Assembly: GCA_030590405.1 (NCBI GenBank)
Contig: JAUUYO010000095.1
Coordinates: 1 to 11,816 of the forward strand
From: Kangiellaceae bacterium
GTDB lineage: Bacteria > Pseudomonadota > Gammaproteobacteria > Enterobacterales > Kangiellaceae
Direction of reading: 5' to 3'
DNA: 11,816 nucleotides
The position numbers were made by a program, and so were the translations under genes. Of the stretch, positions 1 through 5,219 are shown one piece after another; positions within the stretch are counted from its first letter, which is position 1, and the number at the start of each line of letters is the position of its first letter. A model generated the notes under the pieces. That model was not told where the DNA came from. It made no database searches and worked only from the letters and a program-made list of their open reading frames with translations.

Positions 1-142
1 CCAACTCTTCAGGCTTTGCGGGTATTTTACTTACAAAAGTGCCACTGCTAGACTTATCTTTTAATATCGCTGGCAAGAAAATGATCGCTAAAGCGATTAA
101 TACGATAGCACCAATAATGCGTTGTTTTAGGCTGTTTTCCAC
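1..142 (-). CDS. dedD: DedD-like SPOR-family cell division protein, N-terminal fragment
   Basis: Only the first 47 codons are inside the window; the gene runs off the left edge. Reading starts at GTG (142..140). The codon just before it in frame is TGA, so no earlier start exists, and a GAGA stretch lies about 8 bases upstream. The peptide begins with a short Lys/Arg-containing cytoplasmic stub (ENSLKQR), then one hydrophobic segment at about residues 8-27 (IIGAIVLIALAIIFLPAIL), then a polar Ser/Lys/Pro-rich linker. This is the usual N-terminus of DedD, a bitopic inner-membrane septal protein whose periplasmic C-terminus carries a peptidoglycan-binding SPOR domain; that domain is outside the window and was not seen. 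The gene follows the COG3146 gene on the same strand after about 120 bases with no convincing promoter or terminator between them. The call rests on the membrane-segment pattern alone. Confidence 0.72.
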   Translation of the reverse strand, partial: MENSLKQRIIGAIVLIALAIIFLPAILKDKSSSGTFVSKIPAKPEEL

Positions 143-264
143 TCAAGATTCTCTGTCACTGGATGTATAGGCTTAGATTACCAATTTTTTTGGAAATAAT
201 GAAGTCTCAGGACAGGACTGTAATGGATAAAACAACGTAAATCGACCAGCACATCGTCGTAATC

Positions 265-1485
265 TTACTTAAGGTCGCTTTTAAATGGTAATTTTTCTGA
301 TAATTCTTTTATCGCTGCCTTGACGTGGAAGGCTTCCTGCTCAACGAAATTTTTAATAGCATGCCGAAATCGTTCATCATTGATCCAGTGATAAGAATAA
401 GTCTCTATCGGTTCAAAACCCCGCTGGATCTTATGTTCCCCCTGTGCCCCGGCATCAAAGTGCTCGAACCCTTGCTCGATACAATATTCAATCCCCTGAT
501 AATAACAGGCCTCAAAATGGAGCAACTCATATTCAGCAGAAGCTCCCCAATAACGACCATAAAGCGTTTGTTCTCCTTTAAAAAATAGCGAAGCGGCTAT
601 CACTTCACCATCTAATTCAGCCACTACCATCATCAGTTTAGACGGCATAGTTAATCCGATATTTTCAAAAAAAGGCAGATTAAGATAACCGCTATTTCCG
701 CTACGTTTTGCATAAGTTCGCTGATAAAAATAATAAAACGTCTGCCAAAGCCCGGGAGTAATTTTATCGCCCTCAATGATGCGTAGTTTAAACCCTGCAT
801 CGGTGACAATCCTTCGTTCTCTTTTGATCTTCTTTCGAGATTTCATTTTACAACTGGCAAGAAAGTCAGAAAACGATTGATAACCCTGATTAAACCAGTG
901 GTACTGCATGCCATATCTTTTCGCAAGATCGGGCTTTATAATATCCGATCCTATAATAGCAGGCTGCACAAGAGCTGATTGCTGTTTAACCCTTGATAAT
1001 TCCTTTTCCGGAAATAATAGATGCCAGGAAGAAGCGTTGAGTTTTTTGGCCTGCAGCACAATTTGTTCAAAAATTACTGGTTGTAATATCTCATGATACT
1101 CAGCTTTAATACACAACCTATCCCCCGCACAAGGAGTAAAAGGGATCGCGCTGAGCAGTTTGGGGTAATAATCTACCCCTGCCTGATGAAACGCACTGGC
1201 CCATTGAAAATCAAAAACATATTCGCCATAACTGTGTGTTTTGATATACAAAGGCATGATGGCCACCAGAGTATCTTTTAAATAGACCAACAGATGATGT
1301 GGCTGCCAGCCCATATTCGGACAGACGCAGCCAAAAGACTCCAGAGCCTGCAAAAACTCATGTCTCATAAACGGATAGTCAGTCTCGATCAACAAATTCC
1401 AATCTTGGCGATTGACCTGATCAATTGATGTTATGAATTTGAAGCTAAAATTGTTAATATCCATTCTGTGCATGCCGATTGGCAA
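265..1485 (-). CDS. FemAB-like / COG3146 (peptidoglycan-type GNAT-fold) protein
   Basis: A 406-aa protein of the COG3146/FemAB_like (PF04339) family, annotated as peptidoglycan biosynthesis or recognition proteins with a GNAT-type acyltransferase fold; the true substrate is not established. Family signatures visible: HHLLVY at residues 63-68, a PLYIKTHSYGEYVFDF block at 78-93, the FTPCAGDRL block at 116-124, a basic KSRKKIKRERR patch at 215-225, an ELDGEVIAASLFF strand pair at 290-302, and the C-terminal GFEHFDAGAQGEHKIQRGFEP motif near 339-359. Length is normal. The longest reading starts at TTG (1485..1483), with AAGGGG five bases upstream. In-frame ATGs at 1473 and 1464 lack that spacing, so TTG is preferred, and starting at an ATG would only remove 4 or 7 residues. 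No signal peptide is evident, so it is probably cytoplasmic. It is divergent from the DUF445 gene with only 40 bases between starts, and upstream of dedD on the same strand. Confidence 0.85.
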   Translation of the reverse strand: MPIGMHRMDINNFSFKFITSIDQVNRQDWNLLIETDYPFMRHEFLQALESFGCVCPNMGWQPHHLLVYLKDTLVAIMPLYIKTHSYGEYVFDFQWASAFHQAGVDYYPKLLSAIPFTPCAGDRLCIKAEYHEILQPVIFEQIVLQAKKLNASSWHLLFPEKELSRVKQQSALVQPAIIGSDIIKPDLAKRYGMQYHWFNQGYQSFSDFLASCKMKSRKKIKRERRIVTDAGFKLRIIEGDKITPGLWQTFYYFYQRTYAKRSGNSGYLNLPFFENIGLTMPSKLMMVVAELDGEVIAASLFFKGEQTLYGRYWGASAEYELLHFEACYYQGIEYCIEQGFEHFDAGAQGEHKIQRGFEPIETYSYHWINDERFRHAIKNFVEQEAFHVKAAIKELSEKLPFKSDLK

Positions 1486-1490
1486 TTCTT

Positions 1491-1496
1491 CCCCTT
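1491..1496 (-). promoter_or_regulatory. Ribosome binding site supporting a TTG start
   Basis: AAGGGG on the minus strand sits five bases before TTG at 1485. It is about 17 and 26 bases from the in-frame ATGs, which is too far for good initiation. It is the main reason for choosing the rare start codon for the FemAB-like protein. Confidence 0.5.
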
Positions 1497-1525
1497 AGTA
1501 AAAATTAACAAAAACGAATCACTCA

Positions 1526-2227
1526 ATGAATAAAAGTTTAATCACTAACTCTTTAGCTATCGTCTTAATCATTTTAGGCCATTATACCGCTAATGCTCTA
1601 ATTTTTACGATTGGTCTTTTCGCCTTTTCCGGTGCCATTACCAACTGGCTGGCTATCCATATGTTATTTGAAAAAGTGCCCGGATTATATGGCTCCGGGG
1701 TGATCCCCGCTCGTTTTGAAGACTTTAAAACCGCAATACGTAGTATGATGATGGAACAGTTTTTTAGTCAGGAAAATCTTGATCGCTTTATGGAAGACTC
1801 TGGCAGCAAAGAAGTCGAGCTAGTGCTAGCGCCAGTCATTGAGCAAGTTGACCTTTCCCCCGCTTTCGACAAACTGATTTTAGTGATCATGCAATCCTCA
1901 TTCGGCAGCATGTTAGGAATGTTTGGCGGTGAAGAAGCACTCACCCCATTGAAAGAACCTTTTATAGAAAATATGAAAGAATCTTTGGTTGATATGACTA
2001 AATCCCCAGAATTTCATGAAATACTTAAAAAAGAAATGAAACAACCGGATATTACTGATGATATTCGCGATAAGGTTTCGCTCATCATCGAAAAGCGGCT
2101 AAACGAATTAACCCCTAAGATGGTTAAGCAAATAGTACAAGATATGATCAAACAACACCTGGGCTGGCTGGTTGTTTGGGGTGGTATTTTTGGTGGCTTG
2201 ATCGGTGCGTTATCAACACTGTTTTAA
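1526..2227 (+). CDS. DUF445 family membrane protein
   Basis: A 233-aa protein of the DUF445 family, integral-membrane proteins of unknown function found in many bacteria. Two hydrophobic stretches occupy residues 5-26 and 27-46, the second running into the family signature GAITNWLAIHMLFEKVPGLYGSG (about 36-58), followed by the VIPARFEDFK block. The middle (about 65-205) is charged and helical. A final hydrophobic segment (HLGWLVVWGGIFGGLIGAL, about 211-229) returns the C-terminus to the membrane, so the helical middle probably lies on one side of it. The protein has the size of the short DUF445 forms and looks intact. ATG is the start, but there is no recognisable Shine-Dalgarno in the AT-rich 15 bases before it. 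The gene stands alone: a divergent gene begins 40 bases upstream and a strong terminator follows. Function is unknown. Confidence 0.85.
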   Translation: MNKSLITNSLAIVLIILGHYTANALIFTIGLFAFSGAITNWLAIHMLFEKVPGLYGSGVIPARFEDFKTAIRSMMMEQFFSQENLDRFMEDSGSKEVELVLAPVIEQVDLSPAFDKLILVIMQSSFGSMLGMFGGEEALTPLKEPFIENMKESLVDMTKSPEFHEILKKEMKQPDITDDIRDKVSLIIEKRLNELTPKMVKQIVQDMIKQHLGWLVVWGGIFGGLIGALSTLF

Positions 2228-2286
2228 AAGCGGCTAATCTATGAGCCATTTAATCTAGAAACTATTCAATTAGAAATGGTCATTCC

Positions 2287-2313
2287 AGAGCCTGTTAATC
2301 AGGCTCTTTTTTT
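2287..2313 (+). terminator. Rho-independent terminator of the DUF445 gene
   Basis: A perfect 8-bp stem AGAGCCTG / CAGGCTCT (2287-2294 and 2300-2307) with a 5-base loop is followed by seven T (2307-2313) on the plus strand, 60 bases after the DUF445 stop. The convergent yehS gene ends inside the loop, so the stem is also the last codons of yehS. There is no T run on the minus side, so it should act mainly on plus-strand transcripts. Confidence 0.88.
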
Positions 2314-2792
2314 GAGCGATATTTAAGCGTAAGCCCGGTTAGCATATTCCTTAAAAACTGGTTGCCACACTCACGATAATTACGATGGTCCGATTTACGA
2401 AAAAATGCACTGGTTTCCGACTTAGAGATGCGAAAATCTGCCAAAGCTAAAATCGCGATTAAATCATCGGCTTTTAATGATAGCGCGATCTTAATCTTAT
2501 TCACGATAACATTGTTATTGAGTTTTTGTTTTTTACTGAGTGCGACTCTTTCAGCTTGTTCCAATTCTTTTTCACCTTCTCGTTTATCGCGTTTATATTG
2601 AATTAATCCATCAAGAAAAATGGTCAAAATATAATCAGGTAGTGGCACAAATTTTTTGTCGTCTTCTTTTAACAAGTAACTCTGCAATTCAACTGGCGTA
2701 AGTTTAAAATTAACTTTGGAAAAAATATCCAAGATTTGCTTGTCGCTTAATTTCAGCGCGTACCTTAGTCTTCGTAAACAATAATTATTCAT
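2295..2792 (-). CDS. yehS: YehS-like DUF1456 protein
   Basis: A member of the YehS/DUF1456 family, conserved gammaproteobacterial cytoplasmic proteins of unknown role. Two copies of the DUF1456 repeat are visible: an N-terminal one (about residues 2-70: CLRRLRYALKLSDKQILDIF, then LLKEDDKKF and FLDGLIQYKR) and a C-terminal one (about 95-160: VNKIKIALSLKADDLIAIL, then SAFFRKSDHRNYRECG and QFLRNMLTGLTLKYR). The chosen start is ATG at 2792, giving MNNYCLRRLRYAL, which aligns with the usual start; an ATG three codons earlier (2801) is also possible. No well-spaced Shine-Dalgarno precedes it. The start overlaps the stop of the upstream UPF0270 gene by 8 bases (ATGAATAA), so translation is probably coupled. 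The C-terminus lies over the plus-strand terminator of the DUF445 gene. Confidence 0.88.
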   Translation of the reverse strand: MNNYCLRRLRYALKLSDKQILDIFSKVNFKLTPVELQSYLLKEDDKKFVPLPDYILTIFLDGLIQYKRDKREGEKELEQAERVALSKKQKLNNNVIVNKIKIALSLKADDLIAILALADFRISKSETSAFFRKSDHRNYRECGNQFLRNMLTGLTLKYRSKKEPD

Positions 2793-3030
2793 TTTCAGCA
2801 TTAACTCCAGAACTCATTAAATTAAGTTCTTCTTTAGTTTTAAGGTAAACGGTTTGGGATTCTTCACCAAACTCGATCAATAAGTCACCCTTTTTTATTT
2901 TTTGAATGGTTTTGTCTGTCCACTCAGCCAGCATCGGTTGAGCTTCAACCTCGGACAAATTTGACACCACCCACTCTTTAGCCAGAGAGTAGACAGCATC
3001 ATCCGATAGATCATGGTAAGAAATCAGCAT
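2785..3030 (-). CDS. UPF0270 (YheU-like) small protein
   Basis: An 81-aa acidic protein resembling the UPF0270/YheU family, small gammaproteobacterial proteins with no known function. The match rests on the opening MLISYHDLSDDAVYSLAKEW, where the family normally starts MLIPxxxLSxxxLxxL, and on the IQKIKKGDLLIEFGEESQTV segment (residues 43-62), where the family has QLxxGEAVxVxSExxExV. It is slightly longer than the usual 70-75 residues because of a polar tail. There are no membrane segments or signal peptide. The ATG at 3030 has AGGA five bases upstream, a good ribosome binding site. It is the first gene of a two-gene unit with yehS and overlaps it by 8 bases, which hints at a shared role, although both are uncharacterised. 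Confidence 0.72.
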   Translation of the reverse strand: MLISYHDLSDDAVYSLAKEWVVSNLSEVEAQPMLAEWTDKTIQKIKKGDLLIEFGEESQTVYLKTKEELNLMSSGVNAENE

Positions 3031-3078
3031 AAGAGTCCTGGATCATCCAATTCTAAGTCGATCGAGCATAAAACGGCA

Positions 3079-3084
3079 ATTATA
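3079..3084 (-). promoter_or_regulatory. Probable -10 element for the UPF0270-yehS unit
   Basis: A perfect TATAAT on the minus strand lies about 50 bases upstream of the UPF0270 start. No good -35 hexamer sits 16-18 bases further upstream, so promoter strength is uncertain. The placement and the absence of any other upstream gene support it. Confidence 0.42.
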
Positions 3085-3203
3085 CATCAGCTTATTTTAA
3101 ATAAAGTATATTTCTGCATCGAACTGAAAACACGACTATACTCAAATTAGAGAAAACCACCATTCATAGAATAACTTTTGATTGTGCTCTTAGCTCCCGC
3201 ATG

Positions 3204-3221
3204 TTCAAATAACTATTTGAA
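3204..3221. repeat. 18-bp palindrome, possible operator
   Basis: TTCAAATA-AC-TATTTGAA is an exact inverted repeat with 8-bp arms and a 2-base centre, about 170 bases upstream of the CheY-like start. With such a short centre it is better read as a site for a dimeric DNA-binding protein than as a hairpin. No regulator can be named. Confidence 0.5.
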
Positions 3222-3390
3222 TTTAATAATAAAACTGTATTTTTGGTTAAAAATGAAATGGATGGCCGTAATCCTTGATGGTTGTTGGGTTTAAGCAAGT
3301 ATGCAGCTACTTTTACGGGAACTAAAGGCATAATCAAAGAATAACTAATTGATTTTAATGGTTTTTGATGAATTTCAAGTGGGTAGAGTA

Positions 3391-3753
3391 ATGGCAAATA
3401 TTCTTATAGTTGATGATTCTGCAAGCATGCGGCAAATGGTCTCTTTCACATTAAAGACCGCCGGACATACAGTCGACGATGCATCTGATGGTAATGATGG
3501 ACTCAATAAGGCAAAAGCCTCACAATTCGATTTAGTCATTAGTGATGTCAATATGCCAAATCGCAATGGATTAGAATTAACCGCCGATTTACGCACGTTA
3601 CCAAACTACAAATTTATCCCAATCTTACTGTTAACCACTGAGTCGGCTAGCGATAAAAAGGCCGAAGGAAAAAAGGCCGGAGCGACTGGTTGGATAGTCA
3701 AACCATTTAATCCGGATACGCTTAACAAGACAGTGAGTAAAGTCTTAAAATAA
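3391..3753 (+). CDS. Single-domain CheY-type response regulator
   Basis: A 120-aa receiver domain with nothing attached. The acidic pair is D8-D9 (ILIVDDS), the phospho-acceptor is D52 (VISDVNMP), the switch Thr is T82 or T83 (LLLTTES), and the conserved Lys is K104 (IVKPFNP). All catalytic residues are present, so it should accept a phosphate from a histidine kinase, probably a CheA-type kinase, and signal by protein-protein contact. The opening MANILIVDDSASMRQMVSFTL and the internal GLNKA resemble the CheY copies found in chemotaxis clusters of polarly flagellated Gammaproteobacteria, but no cheA, cheW, mcp or flagellar gene is in the window, so the partner is unknown. ATG at 3391 is chosen because it starts exactly at the first beta strand; the frame is open upstream to a TTG at 3349. 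Only a weak GAG-type ribosome binding site precedes it. Confidence 0.9.
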   Translation: MANILIVDDSASMRQMVSFTLKTAGHTVDDASDGNDGLNKAKASQFDLVISDVNMPNRNGLELTADLRTLPNYKFIPILLLTTESASDKKAEGKKAGATGWIVKPFNPDTLNKTVSKVLK

Positions 3754-3776
3754 TTCCATGCTACCTGGATTAAACG

Positions 3777-3806
3777 AAAAAAGGCCACCTATGTCGGTGA
3801 CCTTTT
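3777..3806 (-). terminator. Terminator of tRNA-Arg, probably bidirectional
   Basis: On the minus strand AAAAGGTCACC and GGTGGCCTTTT form an 11-bp stem with one G-U pair and a 6-base loop, followed by TTTTTT, just 6 bases past the tRNA 3' end. On the plus strand the same stem has one C-A mismatch and ends in TTTT, and lies 24 bases after the CheY-like stop, so it could also end that transcript. Confidence 0.8.
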
Positions 3807-3811
3807 AGGAT

Positions 3812-3888
3812 TGGCGCGCCCAGAGAGATTCGAACTCCCGACCAACTGGTTCGAAGCCAGTTACTCTATCCAGCTGAGCTATGGGCGC
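3812..3888 (-). tRNA. tRNA-Arg, anticodon UCG
   Basis: A complete 77-nt tRNA. Acceptor GCGCCCA pairs with TGGGCGC, followed by discriminator G and encoded CCA. The D arm is GCTC/GAGT with loop AGCTGGATA. The anticodon stem ACTGG/CCAGT carries the loop CTTCGAA, giving anticodon TCG, which reads CGA (and CGG by wobble). The T arm GGGAG/CTCTC has the standard TTCGAAT loop. G-U pairs occur in the D and T stems but all stems are intact. It stands alone, with its own terminator, divergent from queG. A minus-strand TATAAG (3903-3908) about 15 bases upstream could be its -10 element. Confidence 0.96.
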
Positions 3889-3902
3889 ATATTTCATACA
3901 GG

Positions 3903-3908
3903 CTTATA
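3903..3908 (-). promoter_or_regulatory. Possible -10 element for tRNA-Arg
   Basis: TATAAG on the minus strand is placed so that transcription would start about 8 bases before the mature tRNA 5' end. The -35 region (GGTTAA or GTTAAA) is a poor match, so this is tentative. Confidence 0.33.
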
Positions 3909-4011
3909 TTTTGCACAGCCGTAATTTAACCGAATGCGCCTTCCGACTCAAGACATTTCTAAAACATTTCCAAAATAATTCGATCAATTTTATTTTTGAC
4001 AGCCTTGGGTT

Positions 4012-4017
4012 TATAAT
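4012..4017 (+). promoter_or_regulatory. Probable -10 element for queG
   Basis: A perfect TATAAT lies about 33 bases before the queG start codon. A perfect TTGACA is also present at 3996-4001, but the gap between the two is only 10 bases, too short for a normal sigma70 pair. The hexamer at the normal 17-base distance is TTTATT, a weak -35. Confidence 0.45.
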
Positions 4018-4050
4018 GAACTATCTCCAGTTCATCATTGTTGAACTCAT

Positions 4051-5172
4051 GTGCAAAATCTGACCAGTATAAAACAACGTATTAAACAACTCGCTGCTGA
4101 ATATGGCTTTCAACAAGCATCCATTGCGAATATTGATACCAGTGATTTTTTTCCAAAATTCAAACAATGGGTTGCTGATGGTCATCATGGTGAAATGTCT
4201 TTTCTGGAAAGAAACCAGAATTTGCGGCAATATCCGGATGAACTTCATCCTGAGACTTGTCGCGTCATCTCCTTAAGATATAACTACCTGCCGGAAAATG
4301 CCAGTTTTACAAATGCTCTGCAAGAGCCTGCACTTGCCAATATTTCTCGTTACGCGCTGGGCCGAGATTATCATAAATTGATCCGCAAAAAATTGCAGAA
4401 ACTAGCTGAGTCCATTGCCATCCTTTGTGATTCACTTAACTACCGAGTGTTCGTCGATAGCGCTCCGGTACTAGAAACAAGTTTTGCAAATAAGTCAGGG
4501 CTTGGTTGGAAAGGCAAACACACTTTGATCATCAATAAAGATGCCGGATCATGGTTTTTCCTTGGTGAAATTTTCATTAATCTACCGCTCACCGTGGATA
4601 GTTCGGTTGATAACCAATGCGGGAATTGTACTTCCTGTATTAACCTTTGTCCGACCGGCGCAATCATCGCCCCTTATAAAGTCGATGCCCGTAAATGTAT
4701 TTCCTATTTAACCATAGAAAATCAATCCGCTATTCCCGTTGAACTTAGAGCAAAGTTGGGAAATAGAATATACGGCTGCGATGATTGCCAACTGGCTTGT
4801 CCCTGGAATCGATTTTCTTCGATCACCGTCGATAAAGATTTTAGCCCAAGAAACGGACTCGATAGTGCTTCTTTACTTTCATTGTGGTTATGGAGTGAGC
4901 AGGAGTTTTACACAAAACTTGAAGGCAGCCCGATCCGCCGGATCGGCTATCAAAACTGGTTGAGAAATATTGCAGTCGCACTCGGTAATGGTGAATCCTC
5001 TACAATAATCTTAAAGGCACTGGAAGAAAAAAAATCACAAGCAAACACGATGGTGATTGAACACATTGAATGGGCTATTAAGGAATTGCAAAGCCGAGCG
5101 ACAGCACCAATAGCGGCCCAACCGATAACATTAATTCGTTCTATCAAAAAAATGATGCCAAGAGATGCCTAG
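4051..5172 (+). CDS. queG: Epoxyqueuosine reductase QueG
   Basis: QueG carries out the last step of queuosine synthesis, the cobalamin-dependent reduction of epoxyqueuosine to queuosine at position 34 of tRNAs with GUN anticodons, in the cytoplasm. The 373-aa length is normal. The N-terminal part carries ISRYALGRDYHK (98-109) and FVDSAPVLE (134-142), whose Asp136 corresponds to the family's proposed catalytic acid. Two [4Fe-4S] clusters are supported by eight cysteines: C190, C193, C196, C200 (CGNCTSCINLCPTGAI), C216, and C243, C246, C250 (YGCDDCQLACPWN). A HEAT-like helical tail follows. The start is GTG at 4051; an in-frame TGA 9 bases earlier excludes an upstream start, and no strong Shine-Dalgarno is present. 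The often adjacent tsaE is absent. tRNA-Arg(UCG) next door is not a QueG substrate. Confidence 0.96.
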   Translation: MQNLTSIKQRIKQLAAEYGFQQASIANIDTSDFFPKFKQWVADGHHGEMSFLERNQNLRQYPDELHPETCRVISLRYNYLPENASFTNALQEPALANISRYALGRDYHKLIRKKLQKLAESIAILCDSLNYRVFVDSAPVLETSFANKSGLGWKGKHTLIINKDAGSWFFLGEIFINLPLTVDSSVDNQCGNCTSCINLCPTGAIIAPYKVDARKCISYLTIENQSAIPVELRAKLGNRIYGCDDCQLACPWNRFSSITVDKDFSPRNGLDSASLLSLWLWSEQEFYTKLEGSPIRRIGYQNWLRNIAVALGNGESSTIILKALEEKKSQANTMVIEHIEWAIKELQSRATAPIAAQPITLIRSIKKMMPRDA

Positions 5173-5195
5173 CCATTGGATACATAGCTATTTTT
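5170..5195 (+). terminator. Weak candidate terminator of queG
   Basis: TAGCCAT and ATAGCTA form a 7-bp stem with one mismatch and a 7-base loop, followed by TTTTT. It starts at the queG stop codon itself. The stem is AT-rich, so efficiency would be low. The convergent lipoprotein gene ends 25 bases further on. Confidence 0.33.
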
Positions 5196-5219
5196 AGTTG
5201 AACATCTCTTGAATAAGAT

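Larger units (their letters stand above)
3031..3390. other. AT-rich intergenic region between UPF0270 and the CheY-like gene
   Basis: This 360-base stretch separates two divergent genes. It holds the UPF0270 -10 element (3079-3084), the 18-bp palindrome at 3204-3221, and otherwise no supported gene. The frame of the CheY-like protein stays open to a TTG at 3349, but the extra residues do not match the family. No known riboswitch core was recognised. A sequence resembling a sigma28 -10 (GCCGTAAT, 3265-3272) has its TAAA at the wrong distance. Confidence 0.5.

Noticed and set aside
3248..3272. Sigma28-like flagellar promoter upstream of the CheY gene
   Set aside because: A GCCGTAAT box resembles the sigma28 -10, but the nearest TAAA lies 13 instead of 15 bases upstream and the rest of the -35 does not match.
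3031..3390. Riboswitch (for example cyclic-di-GMP type) in the long leader
   Set aside because: No conserved riboswitch core or paired stems recognisable by eye; only the palindrome stands out.
3164..3397. 77-codon minus-strand open frame in the intergenic region
   Set aside because: No ribosome binding site, no recognisable family, and it overlaps the start of the CheY gene; it looks like chance.
3812..3888. tRNA used as an attachment site for a mobile element
   Set aside because: No integrase and no duplicate of the tRNA 3' end were seen on either side; flanking genes are ordinary.
3812..5172. Functional link between tRNA-Arg(UCG) and queG
   Set aside because: QueG acts on tRNAs with GUN anticodons (Tyr, His, Asn, Asp), so this tRNA is not a substrate; the two are simply divergent neighbours.
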